NCBI RefSeq assembly: GCF_034314045.1 | Contig: NZ_JAVIWL010000001.1 | Coordinates: 620,001 to 684,000, forward strand | Source of the DNA: Glaciimonas sp. CA11.2 | GTDB lineage: Bacteria > Pseudomonadota > Gammaproteobacteria > Burkholderiales > Burkholderiaceae_D | Direction: 5' to 3' | DNA: 64,000 bases | Shown here: positions 47,958 through 57,250 of the stretch, piece after piece | Layout of the letters: each line of letters opens with the position of its first letter | Numbering within the stretch: the stretch's first letter is position 1 | Program-made: the position numbers and the translations under genes | Notes under the pieces: generated by a model | Databases searched by the model: none | Seen by the model: the letters and a program-made list of their open reading frames with translations, nothing else | What the model was told of the DNA's origin: nothing

Positions 47958-49400
47958 ATGCAGCCACTACACCGCGACACGCCATTCTCTCTACCTATCA
48001 AATTTATCCAGTTTGGTGAAGGTAACTTCCTGCGTGCTTACATCGACTGGCAAATCGACCTGCTGAACGAACGCGTTGGCCTGAATGCTGGCGTAGTCGT
48101 AGTGCGACCACGCGGTCATACTGCCAAGCCATTGCTGGATGTGCAAGACGGTTTATTTACGACCCTGATACAGGGAATCGACGAGAAGGGCGGCGCAGTC
48201 AGGCAATACAGAAAGATCAGTTGCGTACAGCGCGAGATCAACGCGGTCACCATGTATGACGACTTTCTGGCATTAGCGCGTAACCCTGATACCAGATTTG
48301 TGGTGTCCAATACCACCGAGGCAGGCATCGTCACGAACGATACGGATGCATTGACCGATGCGCCGCCACTGTCCTTCCCTGCCAAATTAACGCAGTTGAT
48401 GTTCGAACGTTTTCGACACTTCGATGGTGCACAAGACAAAGGCTGGGTCATTCTGCCCTGTGAACTGATCGATCATAATGGTCCCGCGCTGAAAGCTGCA
48501 GTGCTGCACTTTGCCGTGTTATGGAAACTCGACAGTCAATTTATTACATGGTTAGAACAAGCGAATACTTTTTGCTCCACGCTGGTCGACCGCATCGTTA
48601 GTGGATTCCCTGAAAGTCAGATAGCCGATATCGAGACAGAACTTGGCTACAAGGATCAGTTTCTCGTTGCCGCAGAATATTATTATGTCTTCATTATTCA
48701 AGGCCCTGCGTGGCTGGCCGATGAACTGCGCTTAGCCGATGCCAATCTGAACATCAAACTAGTCGACGATATTGCCCCATACAAACAAATGAAAGTCGGC
48801 ATCCTCAACGGCGGACATACCACGCTCGTCCCGGTCGCATTATTGGCCGGATTGACTTCTGTTTCGAAGGCAGTGAATCATCCAACGATCGGTGACTTCC
48901 TGATTGCCGCGCTCGATAATGAAATTATTCCTGCTCTACCGTTGCCGCACGACGAAATGGTGCAATTTGCTGCCGACGTGTTACGTCGCTTCCGTAATCC
49001 CTCTATCCATCACAAGCTGGAGTCTATCGCGCTTAATAGCTGGCCTAAGTTTGCAGCACGCGTGATGCCCCAAATACAAAGCTTTCACGCAATAACCGGC
49101 AAACTGCCGCAACGTCTGGTATTGGCGCTAGCGGCAACGCTGCTTCTATACCGGGGCGACGTGGTAATCCTATCCGACGATGCCGCTACTTTAACGTGGT
49201 TTCAGGACGCCTGGTCGCGCGTCAAGACGGGACAAGATACCACCAGGGATCTGGTCGGCCAGTGGCTTGCGAACACATCATTGTGGAACAGCGATTTGAA
49301 TCAAATAGATGGTCTGACGAACGCAGTCGTCAGCGCGCTGGCATCGATTGAGCGCGATGGCATCCTTGCCACAATTAATGCAATTAACGTAGTTAACTAA
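47958..49400 (+). CDS. uxaB: Tagaturonate reductase
   Basis: A 480-residue mannitol-dehydrogenase-family enzyme that reduces D-tagaturonate to D-altronate with NADH. The N-terminal block IKFIQFGEGNFLRAYIDWQI is characteristic of UxaB, as is MKVGILNGGHTTLVPVALL. The gene lies 28 bases after uxaA. With UxaC before it and UxaA making 2-keto-3-deoxygluconate after it, the route from galacturonate is complete to that point. No uxuA/uxuB pair for the fructuronate branch is seen. Confidence 0.95.
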   Translation: MQPLHRDTPFSLPIKFIQFGEGNFLRAYIDWQIDLLNERVGLNAGVVVVRPRGHTAKPLLDVQDGLFTTLIQGIDEKGGAVRQYRKISCVQREINAVTMYDDFLALARNPDTRFVVSNTTEAGIVTNDTDALTDAPPLSFPAKLTQLMFERFRHFDGAQDKGWVILPCELIDHNGPALKAAVLHFAVLWKLDSQFITWLEQANTFCSTLVDRIVSGFPESQIADIETELGYKDQFLVAAEYYYVFIIQGPAWLADELRLADANLNIKLVDDIAPYKQMKVGILNGGHTTLVPVALLAGLTSVSKAVNHPTIGDFLIAALDNEIIPALPLPHDEMVQFAADVLRRFRNPSIHHKLESIALNSWPKFAARVMPQIQSFHAITGKLPQRLVLALAATLLLYRGDVVILSDDAATLTWFQDAWSRVKTGQDTTRDLVGQWLANTSLWNSDLNQIDGLTNAVVSALASIERDGILATINAINVVN

Positions 49401-49451
49401 ATTTACACATTTTAGAGATTGACGGCGAAAGCTTAACAATCCGAAAACACC

Positions 49452-49465
49452 ATTCCAGTTGGAAT
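49452..49465 (+). promoter_or_regulatory. Palindrome before exuT, candidate operator
   Basis: ATTCCA-GT-TGGAAT is a six-base-arm palindrome 30 bases before the exuT start, in the 95-base gap after uxaB. It differs from the TGATATAT elements upstream of uxaC. Confidence 0.35.
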
Positions 49466-49495
49466 CATAGATAACAAAAAACAGGTGGGGACAAA

Positions 49496-50794
49496 ATGAA
49501 CAAAATTAAAGGCATGCGCTGGTGGATGGTTGGCATGGTCACGGCCGGACTAATCGTCAATTACTTGGCCAGAAATACGCTCTCGGTCGCAGCGCCGACC
49601 ATGATGAAGGAATTGGATTTTACTACTCAGCAATATTCCTATGTGGTGGTCGCCTGGCAAATTTGTTATGCATTAATGCAGCCGATTGCCGGTTACATAC
49701 TCGATACCGTCGGCACCAAAATTGGCTTTGCAGTCTTTGCAGTGGCATGGTCTTTAGCATGCGCCTCCGCAGCACTGGCGACCGGCTGGCAAAGTCTGGC
49801 GTTCCTGCGTGGATGTCTGGGTCTGGCTGAAGCCGCTGGTATCCCGGCTGGCGTCAAAGCGACCACCGAATGGTTTCCAGCCAAAGAACGTTCCATTGCA
49901 ATCGGCTGGTTCAACATCGGTTCATCGGTCGGCGCTTTATGCGCACCACCGCTGGTCGTGTGGGCACTATTACATGGCAACTGGAAATGGGCCTTCATCA
50001 TCGTCGGCGCCCTTGGAATCGTGTGGAGCTGCTTATGGATGTTGCTCTATAAGCACCCAAAAAATCAAAAACATCTCAGCGGTACTGAACGCGATTTTAT
50101 CCTGCGCGGACAAGAAGCCAAGTACAACGAAAGCCACTCTAAAAAGGCCAGCTGGTCGCAAATTGTCCGCAATCGTAACTTTTGGTCAATCGCTATTCCG
50201 CGCTTCCTGTCGGAACCGGCATGGCAGACTTTTAACGCCTGGATTCCGTTATACATGGTCACGGTGCACCACATGAACTTGAAGGAAATTGCGATGTTTG
50301 CATGGTTACCATTCCTCGCGGCCGACATTGGTTGCGTATTGGGCGGTTACCTGAGTCCTTTCTTCCATAAATATGCAGGCGTCTCACTGTTCACATCACG
50401 CAAAATGGTGGTCGGCGTCGGTGCCTTGTGCATGATAGGACCAGCTTGTATCGGACTCGTTTCCAGTCCGTACATTGCCATCGCCTTGCTATGTGTAGGC
50501 GGCTTTGCACACCAGACCTTATCCGGCGCACTGTATGCCATCACGTCCGATGTATTTGGCAAGAACGAAGTAGCAACCGCCACTGGCATGGCCGGTATGT
50601 CAGGATATTTAGGTGCGACATTATTTACGCTCGTGTTCGGCATACTCGTTACGCAAGTCGGTTACGGGCCGCTTTTCGTGCTGTTGGCTGTATTCGATCT
50701 ACTTGCGGTCGTCGTGCTGGTGCTACTGGCGCGTGAGCGTGCCTGTAGCGACGCTGGCACACCGATTGGCGCGCAGGTAGCACTTAATCCCTGA
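49496..50794 (+). CDS. exuT: Hexuronate MFS transporter, ExuT-like
   Basis: A 432-residue major-facilitator permease with 12 predicted helices, of the anion:cation symporter family. The opening MRWWMVGMVTAGLIVNYLAR and the block RGCLGLAEAAGIPAGVKATT match the ExuT subgroup that imports galacturonate and glucuronate by proton symport. It lies directly behind the catabolic genes on the same strand and before the regulator. Confidence 0.87.
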   Translation: MNKIKGMRWWMVGMVTAGLIVNYLARNTLSVAAPTMMKELDFTTQQYSYVVVAWQICYALMQPIAGYILDTVGTKIGFAVFAVAWSLACASAALATGWQSLAFLRGCLGLAEAAGIPAGVKATTEWFPAKERSIAIGWFNIGSSVGALCAPPLVVWALLHGNWKWAFIIVGALGIVWSCLWMLLYKHPKNQKHLSGTERDFILRGQEAKYNESHSKKASWSQIVRNRNFWSIAIPRFLSEPAWQTFNAWIPLYMVTVHHMNLKEIAMFAWLPFLAADIGCVLGGYLSPFFHKYAGVSLFTSRKMVVGVGALCMIGPACIGLVSSPYIAIALLCVGGFAHQTLSGALYAITSDVFGKNEVATATGMAGMSGYLGATLFTLVFGILVTQVGYGPLFVLLAVFDLLAVVVLVLLARERACSDAGTPIGAQVALNP

Positions 50795-50926
50795 TCAACA
50801 TTTGGCGACGCCACGCGGTTATACTTTTGGAAATGGTGTCAAACTGGTAAATTTAGCGACTCTCGGTATCCGAGCGTTGAATCACTGCACACATCATTTC
50901 CATCTTATTGCTAAGCGAATCCAACT

Positions 50927-51652
50927 ATGAACGCACCACAACCTGATCAGCAATCCACCGACGAGACGCCAATTAGCGCGGCACGGCGTGTCTACCGTTA
51001 CCTGCGCCAACGCATCATCGACATGACACTGGTTCCGGGCGCGCGTCTGGTCGAACGCGATATCGCCGAAGAACTTGGTATCAGCCGCACGCCGGTGCAT
51101 GAAGCGGTGCAACGATTAGCAGAAGAAGGGCTGATCGAAGTGGTGCCCCGCGTCGGCACTTTCGTTGCGCGTATTCCGCTAGACAGTCTGGAAGAAGCGA
51201 TGTTGGTACGTTCCGTGCTGGAACTTGCAATCATCGAAAAGGCGGCACAACGCGCTACGAAGGATGGGGTCAGCCGCTTGCAAGCGATTCTTGACGCGCA
51301 AAGGGCCTGTATTGCGGCAAACGATAAAGCCGGTTTTCATCAGACCGATGAGGCTTTCCACGAGATGCTAGCGGAGCTGTCCGGCTTTCCCGGGGTATGG
51401 CCATTAATACTGCAAGCCAAAACCCAGATCGACCGCTACCGTCAGCTAACATTACCTTTGCAGGGTCGTATGGATGGCGTGCTGGTCGAGCATAGCGAAG
51501 TTGTGGCTGCGATTGCTGCGGGCAATCCGTCCAATGCGGTGGCAGCCATGCGCGATCATCTCGACCACGTACTGCCGTTGCTCGAAATAACCCGCAAGAT
51601 GCGTCCGGAGTATTTTATTGCCAGCGCCAAACCAAAAGCTAATAAATTTTAG
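50927..51652 (+). CDS. GntR/FCD-family regulator of hexuronate genes
   Basis: A 241-residue transcription factor. The winged helix-turn-helix (about 20-85) includes ELGISRTPVHEAVQRLAEEG, and the C-terminal FCD domain (about 95-220) carries metal/ligand residues in HQTDEAFHEMLAELSG and EHSEVVAAIAAGN. Its place beside the uxa/exu genes suggests a role like ExuR/UxuR, repressing until a hexuronate binds. It has its own 132-base upstream gap. Confidence 0.82.
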   Translation: MNAPQPDQQSTDETPISAARRVYRYLRQRIIDMTLVPGARLVERDIAEELGISRTPVHEAVQRLAEEGLIEVVPRVGTFVARIPLDSLEEAMLVRSVLELAIIEKAAQRATKDGVSRLQAILDAQRACIAANDKAGFHQTDEAFHEMLAELSGFPGVWPLILQAKTQIDRYRQLTLPLQGRMDGVLVEHSEVVAAIAAGNPSNAVAAMRDHLDHVLPLLEITRKMRPEYFIASAKPKANKF

Positions 51653-51836
51653 ATTAACGGGAATTGGACTCAGGCAACATCAACGCCACGGCAACGATTG
51701 GTGATGTTTCAGAACACGCCTTCATCTTCCAACCGACAACCTGCCATCTGTCCGGGTAAATATAGATGCCAATACGGCCGACGCACATATGGTTCGACCG
51801 TATCAGCAAAGCGGTATTGAAAACAACTGTCCTATT

Positions 51837-52814
51837 TTAGGCAGCCGGTAAATCATCCTCAATATAAGCACGCACGATATCGTCAAAGTTATCATCGCTG
51901 CTAAAGCCGAGAGCCGTTGCTCGGGTTGCGTCCCATGCACCGGGCCAACTGGAAATAATGCGATCTATGGACGGGTCCTGTTTCCACTCCACGCGTTTGG
52001 CGACTTCTGATCCGGCGACGCGTTCCAACGCTCCAACCATCTCGCCAACAGTCACTGACACACCTGGTAAATTAATCGTGCGACGCGTACCGAGCGCTTC
52101 AGTAGTCAGCGTATAGCCATGAATCAGGCACGCGATGACCTTGCGTGGAGAAAGTAACCAAAGCCGCACTTCCGGGCCGACCGGACAGACCGTCGACTCA
52201 CCGTTAAGCGGCTCGCGAATGATACCGCTGGCAAATGATGATGCGGCCTTGTTCGGCTTGCCGGGACGCACACTGATTGTCGGCAACCGCAACACCCGAC
52301 CATCGACATACCCTTTACGACTGTAGTCATTCAGCAATAGCTCGGCGATCGCTTTTTGTGCACCGTATGACGATTGCGGGTTAAGCGCAGTATTGTCTTG
52401 CACCACCGCTGGCAAGTCGCCGCCAAACACCGCCACCGAACTGGTAAATATCACACGCGGTTGATGACCACAAAGACGGCAGCGTTCCAACAACAGGCGC
52501 GACGCTTCAAGATTGATGCGCATGCCTAACTCAAAATCCGACTCAGCTTGTCCACTAACGATAGCCGCCAAGTGAAAAATAGCCGCAGTATCCGTCGTGA
52601 TCGCCCGTTCCAGCAATGCGCTGTCGGCGATATCGCCAGTGATTTGCGCGATCCGCGCATCGTCAAAACCGGTTGCGGCGACAATGTCGACCAGTACAAT
52701 TTTGGTGATAGTCTGTAGCGCGCCCTTGCTATCTGGCAACGTTCCCTGCGCTAATAGCTGGCGTGCTAAGCGCTGTCCTAAAAATCCGGCTCCGCCGGTA
52801 ATAACTACTTGCAT
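51837..52814 (-). CDS. denD: D-erythronate dehydrogenase
   Basis: A 325-residue NAD-dependent short-chain/epimerase-type enzyme. The Rossmann motif VVITGGAGFLGQRLARQLL is N-terminal and the catalytic YxxxK is in SSYGAQKAIAELLLNDY. In the DUF1537 kinase pathways DenD oxidises D-erythronate to 2-oxo-tetronate; the gene context (otnI, otnK, otnC, ltnD) supports this rather than sugar epimerisation. Last gene of the minus-strand cluster, 88 bases after otnI. Confidence 0.88.
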   Translation of the reverse strand: MQVVITGGAGFLGQRLARQLLAQGTLPDSKGALQTITKIVLVDIVAATGFDDARIAQITGDIADSALLERAITTDTAAIFHLAAIVSGQAESDFELGMRINLEASRLLLERCRLCGHQPRVIFTSSVAVFGGDLPAVVQDNTALNPQSSYGAQKAIAELLLNDYSRKGYVDGRVLRLPTISVRPGKPNKAASSFASGIIREPLNGESTVCPVGPEVRLWLLSPRKVIACLIHGYTLTTEALGTRRTINLPGVSVTVGEMVGALERVAGSEVAKRVEWKQDPSIDRIISSWPGAWDATRATALGFSSDDNFDDIVRAYIEDDLPAA

Positions 52815-52902
52815 GGAATACTTTCTAAAATGAGAGATGTTTTAAAGTTCGTCTTGCAGCGCAATGATTCGCTTATTTTTGCGCTGGAAGTTGCTCTGGC
52901 AA

Positions 52903-53697
52903 TTACGCTTTTAGCCAGGGTTTAAGCCATCCCAAGCCTTCAGAGGTACCGGCTTTAGGGCGATACTCGCAACCGATCCAGCCGTCGTAACCCAACTGAT
53001 CAATCAATGTAAATAAATAGGGATAATTAATTTCACCCAGGTCCGGCTCATGCCGATCAGGCACGCCCGCAATTTGAATGTGGCCGATTCCACCATGCGG
53101 CCGCACCATGTCGCGCTTTAATTTAACCGCAAGATCACCTTCTACGATCTGGCAGTGATACAGATCAAACTGTACGCGCAAATTATCCAGCCCAACCTCA
53201 GCGCAAATCGCTTGCGCATAATCCTGACGATTCAGAAAAAATCCAGGAATGTCGCGGGTATTGATCGGCTCGATCACCAGCGTGATGTTGTGTGGCGCAA
53301 GCTGCTGTGCCGCATACGCCAGATTGTCGATATACACGGCACGATGACGGGCGCGATCCTGTTCTGGGCCAATCAAGCCAGCCATCACATGCAGCTTATC
53401 GTTGCCTAATACACTGGCATATTTCAGCGCAGTATCAATGCTACGTCTAAACTCATCCTCACGCCCTGGTAGTGAGGCGATACCACGCTCACCCTTTGCC
53501 CAATCTCCCGGCGGTGCATTAAACAATGCCTGCGTAAGTCCATTGTCGTCCAAAAGGTCTTTTAATACAGCAGCAGCATAGTCATAGGGAAACAAAAATT
53601 CCACGGCTTTAAAACCATCTTTCGCAGCGGCCTTAAAGCGGTCTGGAAATTCGTGTTCGGTGTACATCATCGTTAGATTTGCGGCAAAACGTGGCAT
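52903..53697 (-). CDS. otnI: 2-oxo-tetronate isomerase
   Basis: A 264-residue TIM-barrel enzyme of the hydroxypyruvate-isomerase family. The blocks [38 protein letters not shown] and [16 protein letters not shown] hold the metal-binding Glu, Asp and His residues; [20 protein letters not shown] is the C-terminal signature. It interconverts 2-oxo- and 3-oxo-tetronate, between DenD/LtnD and OtnK. Hydroxypyruvate isomerase (hyi) is the alternative, less likely in this context. Confidence 0.9.
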   Translation of the reverse strand: MPRFAANLTMMYTEHEFPDRFKAAAKDGFKAVEFLFPYDYAAAVLKDLLDDNGLTQALFNAPPGDWAKGERGIASLPGREDEFRRSIDTALKYASVLGNDKLHVMAGLIGPEQDRARHRAVYIDNLAYAAQQLAPHNITLVIEPINTRDIPGFFLNRQDYAQAICAEVGLDNLRVQFDLYHCQIVEGDLAVKLKRDMVRPHGGIGHIQIAGVPDRHEPDLGEINYPYLFTLIDQLGYDGWIGCEYRPKAGTSEGLGWLKPWLKA

Positions 53698-53775
53698 CGC
53701 GAAACTCCTTAAATATTTATTTCGGCAGCATGTCTATGCTGCCGAAATGTTATTACTTGCGCTATTACAGACGAA

Positions 53776-55125
53776 CTATTTATTCACCATCTTAGGCGAA
53801 GTCAGATAGATGGAAATTGCCCCGACGACGAGCATTCCGGCCAGCATAAACATACCGGTTTCATTGCTATGTGTCGTATCTTTCAACCAACCGACCAAAA
53901 ATGGACTGACGAATCCCGCCAGATTGCCGACCGAATTAATCACTGCAATACCGGCAGCCGCCGCTGTCCCCGACAAAAACGCCGTCGGCAAGGACCAAAA
54001 CAAAGGCGAACACGTCAGCACACCCATTGCAGCCAATGATAAAAATGTGATGGCGATTACCGTGTTGTCCGCAGCCAGCGCTGATATAACGAACCCAACT
54101 GCGCCCAACAATGCCGGGATCATCAGATGCCAGCGACGCTCACGCAGACGGTCTGAACGACGCCCGATCAAAATCATCGCCACTACCGCGCACAAGAATG
54201 GAATCGCACTGATCAAACCAATATTTAGCGCGCCTTCCACACCAGAAGCCTTGACCAATGTTGGCAACCAGAACGTCAAACCATACTGACCCATAACGAT
54301 GCAAAAATAGATCAGACACATATGCCAGATACGGGCATCTTTAAAAACACCGGCGGTAGATTTCGGGCTGACTTTACCTTTTTGGTCTTCAACGATTGCG
54401 GCTTCCAGAAAATCTTTCTCGTCCTCCGATAACCACTTCGCCTTGCGAATGCTGTTGTCCATTACAAAAAAAACAGCAATACCGATCAGGACCGCTGGAA
54501 TTGCTTCGATCAGAAACATCCATTGCCAGCCATGCCATCCACTGGAACCGTGAAATGCTTGCATGATCCAGCCAGATAATGGGTTACCGAAAATGCCGGA
54601 TAACGGAATCGCTGCCATGAAAGTCGCAACCACTTTGGCGCGCCGATGTGATGGGAACCAATAGGTCAGATACAGAATGATACCGGGATAAAATCCTGCT
54701 TCAGCCAGACCGAGCAGAAAACGTAAAACATAAAACTGCGTCGGCGTCTGGACAAAGACAAAGCATGCGGACAGCAATCCCCATGTAATCATAATGCGGG
54801 CAATCCATAACTTGGCGCCGACTTTGTGCATGATCAAATTACTTGGCAATTCAAACAAAAAATAGCCTAGAAAAAATATACCTGCGCCGAGGCCAAAAAC
54901 GGTTTCACTGAATCCTAAATCGACCGACATCTGAAGCTTGGCAAAACCAATATTGACGCGATCCAGATAAGCGATCACGTAACACAACATAATAAATGGC
55001 ACAAAGCGCCAGAATACTTTTTTGTACAATCCATCGGCGTCAATAACGCCCTTTTTTGGGACTATTGGCTTGCCAGAACCGGCTGGTTTATTTGCCACAT
55101 TTCCTGGGTTAATTGTTGATGACAT
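53776..55125 (-). CDS. MFS transporter for four-carbon sugar acids
   Basis: A 449-residue permease of the anion:cation symporter family with 12 predicted helices (LGAGIFFLGYFLFELPSNLI and RFLLGLAEAGFYPGIILYLT are family blocks). The N-terminal 30 residues are hydrophilic. Its position inside the denD-otnI-otnC-otnK-ltnD cluster suggests uptake of threonate and/or erythronate; substrate is inferred from context only. It follows otnC after 121 bases that hold a 12-bp repeat array. Confidence 0.87.
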   Translation of the reverse strand: MSSTINPGNVANKPAGSGKPIVPKKGVIDADGLYKKVFWRFVPFIMLCYVIAYLDRVNIGFAKLQMSVDLGFSETVFGLGAGIFFLGYFLFELPSNLIMHKVGAKLWIARIMITWGLLSACFVFVQTPTQFYVLRFLLGLAEAGFYPGIILYLTYWFPSHRRAKVVATFMAAIPLSGIFGNPLSGWIMQAFHGSSGWHGWQWMFLIEAIPAVLIGIAVFFVMDNSIRKAKWLSEDEKDFLEAAIVEDQKGKVSPKSTAGVFKDARIWHMCLIYFCIVMGQYGLTFWLPTLVKASGVEGALNIGLISAIPFLCAVVAMILIGRRSDRLRERRWHLMIPALLGAVGFVISALAADNTVIAITFLSLAAMGVLTCSPLFWSLPTAFLSGTAAAAGIAVINSVGNLAGFVSPFLVGWLKDTTHSNETGMFMLAGMLVVGAISIYLTSPKMVNK

Positions 55126-55174
55126 CTTGTCTCCGTCTTGGTTTTTTTAAAAAATCGTTCTATGCTGCACATTG

Positions 55175-55246
55175 TTTGAGTGACTGTTTTAGTCATTCTT
55201 TTGGTCATGCTTTTAGTCATGCTTTGGGTAACTGTTTATGTTACTT
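55175..55246. repeat. Six degenerate 12-bp tandem repeats between otnC and the transporter
   Basis: Units TTTGAGTGACTG, TTTTAGTCATTC, TTTTGGTCATGC, TTTTAGTCATGC, TTTGGGTAACTG and TTTATGTTACTT run head to tail and end at the otnC stop codon. The inner copies are the most alike. Confidence 0.7.
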
Positions 55247-55909
55247 TCACCACCGTACGCCAAACGTCTGACAAAGATCGGCGATCTCGGCCTCATCCAA
55301 TGCAAGCGGTTTTTCCTGCAACATCATCCACAAACGCGCCGTCTCTTCAAGTTCTTCCAAAGCCGCAGCGGCTTGCAAAATGCTGGTGTGCCATATCACA
55401 GGGCCCAGTCGTTCCAATAACACACCACGCACAGAGTTCGCCAATGTTGTGATCTGTTCGCCCACTTTAGGATGACCGGGACGGCAATACGAAATCAGCG
55501 GAATACGGCCTACTTTCATCACCTGATATGGGGTAATCGGCGGCAACACTGCGTCCTTACTCCACACACCCGCTAAAGTCAAGGCCACCAGATTGGTCGA
55601 GTGGGTATGTATCACGGACTGCGCTGTCGGATTGTTATCGTAGACTGCGCGATGCAATGTCAATGTTTTGGAAGGCTTATCGCCACTCACCCATTGCCCC
55701 GTTGCATCGACTTTGGCAATCAATGCGGGGTCCAGCATTCCAAGACATGCATCAGTCGGCGTGATTAACCATCCATCTTCTAATCTGGCACTGATATTTC
55801 CAGATGACCCAACGGTATAGTTGCGTTGAAATAGACTGGCCCCCACGCGACAAATTTCTTCGCGCAATGACTGCTCTTTAAGCGATGGTTTATTCGATAA
55901 GGCGTTCAT
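55247..55909 (-). CDS. otnC: 3-oxo-tetronate 4-phosphate decarboxylase (class II aldolase family)
   Basis: A 220-residue class II aldolase/adducin-fold protein that in this pathway decarboxylates 3-oxo-tetronate 4-phosphate to dihydroxyacetone phosphate. The fold markers RNYTVGSSGNIS and SVIHTHSTNLVAL are present, with zinc ligands H101 and H103. The third usual ligand, in an Asn-His-Gly motif, is replaced by Arg-Leu-Gly at 167-169 (LLERLGPVIWH), and the usual catalytic Glu before LH is T82 in PSKTLTLH. These look like subfamily differences but affect the active site. Its ATG overlaps the otnK stop (TAATG), so the two are coupled. Confidence 0.85.
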   Translation of the reverse strand: MNALSNKPSLKEQSLREEICRVGASLFQRNYTVGSSGNISARLEDGWLITPTDACLGMLDPALIAKVDATGQWVSGDKPSKTLTLHRAVYDNNPTAQSVIHTHSTNLVALTLAGVWSKDAVLPPITPYQVMKVGRIPLISYCRPGHPKVGEQITTLANSVRGVLLERLGPVIWHTSILQAAAALEELEETARLWMMLQEKPLALDEAEIADLCQTFGVRW

Positions 55910-57246
55910 TAGTTTGCAGCTCCCGAGCGCAATGCAATGCGTTCATCACCCAGTTGTCGTAAAGCTTTTTCAAAGAAATCAACGGTTCCAAAATTACCAG
56001 ACTTAAGCGCCAATGCCAGCGGCACATCGCCGATTGAAGCAGTTGCCGGGACACCAGGATCAATCTGCTTGCCGATGCGCAGCGCAGTAACATTGAGTGC
56101 TTTGACGACTGCGCCCGAGGTTTCACCACCAGCGACGACAAAACGACGGACACCGAGAGCAAACAAACCGCTGGCAATCTCAGCCAGCGTGTCTTCAATC
56201 AATGCGCCTGCACGTTCAACGCCCAGTTCGGCTTGCACTTGCTTGACCTGCTCCGATGTCGTGGTCGCGTAGATTAGTGGCGCTTGATTGGAAAGATGCT
56301 CCTGCGCAAATGCCAACGCGTTTGCAACAACCGGCTCACCTCTTGCAACGGCTAACGCATCGATACGGAAGGCCGGATGCTTTTCTTTCCAGTGCCCGAC
56401 TTGTGCATTAGTCGCCAGCGAAGCGCTACCGGCCAGCACCACCGACCAACCATCAATCGTCGGCAAAGCGCTTGCCTGCACATTTTGCGACGTGTTTAAC
56501 AATCCGGCACGGACAAAATTGCCAGGTAAGCCAAGAGCGATACCAGAGCCGCCAGTGACTAACGGCAAACCCGCGCACGCCGCGCCAATTGCGTACAAAT
56601 CGGCATTAACCAACGCATCCACAATAGCCATGCGCACCCCGCGCTGATGCAGCGAAGCCATTTCGGCCTGAATAGCTTCAACCCCTTGCGCCACGACCGG
56701 ATAGCCAACCAGACCCACTGTGCCAGTGGTTTGCTGTTGCAGCACGCGCACCAGATTGGCGTCCGTCATCGGTGTCAACGGATGATTCTGCATGCCGGAT
56801 TCGTTGAGTAGCTGATCATTGATAAACAAATGACCGCGATATAGCGTGCGTCCGGTCTCTGGAAATACTGGACAGGCAAGCGTAAAATCCGCGCCTAGCG
56901 CATCCAGTAAAGCATCGGTAACCTGCCCGATATTGCCTTGCGCTGTGGAGTCGAAAGTTGAACAGTATTTAAAGAAAAATTGACGACAGCCTTGCTTCTG
57001 CAACCAAGCCAGCGCCGCCAGCGACTCTGCCACGGCTTGATTAGCGGGAATCGTGCGAGATTTCAACGCCACCACAATGGCATCTACCTCGGTTGGTGCA
57101 ACATCCGGTACACCGATGGTTTGCACAGTGCGCATTCCTTCGCGCACCAGCATATTTGCCAGATCGGTAGCGCCGGTAAAATCGTCGGCGATACAACCAA
57201 GAAGAGGTTGAGATATTTTGTTGGCTGGATTAGCTATGCTGGACAT
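55909..57246 (-). CDS. otnK: 3-oxo-tetronate kinase (DUF1537 family)
   Basis: A 445-residue four-carbon acid-sugar kinase. The N-terminal domain opens with GCIADDFTGATDLANMLV, the family substrate-binding motif; the C-terminal nucleotide-binding domain carries RRFVVAGGETSGAVVKALNV. It phosphorylates 3-oxo-tetronate at C4. I use the ATG at 57246, which has GAAGGAG seven bases upstream; the earlier frame start at 57264 lies within ltnD. It sits four bases after ltnD and overlaps otnC by one base. Confidence 0.92.
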   Translation of the reverse strand: MSSIANPANKISQPLLGCIADDFTGATDLANMLVREGMRTVQTIGVPDVAPTEVDAIVVALKSRTIPANQAVAESLAALAWLQKQGCRQFFFKYCSTFDSTAQGNIGQVTDALLDALGADFTLACPVFPETGRTLYRGHLFINDQLLNESGMQNHPLTPMTDANLVRVLQQQTTGTVGLVGYPVVAQGVEAIQAEMASLHQRGVRMAIVDALVNADLYAIGAACAGLPLVTGGSGIALGLPGNFVRAGLLNTSQNVQASALPTIDGWSVVLAGSASLATNAQVGHWKEKHPAFRIDALAVARGEPVVANALAFAQEHLSNQAPLIYATTTSEQVKQVQAELGVERAGALIEDTLAEIASGLFALGVRRFVVAGGETSGAVVKALNVTALRIGKQIDPGVPATASIGDVPLALALKSGNFGTVDFFEKALRQLGDERIALRSGAAN

Positions 57247-57250
57247 ACGA

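Noticed and set aside
53810..54289. 159-codon plus-strand ORF inside the MFS transporter
   Set aside because: It lies antisense to a clearly conserved 12-helix transporter and is a shadow of its codon bias.
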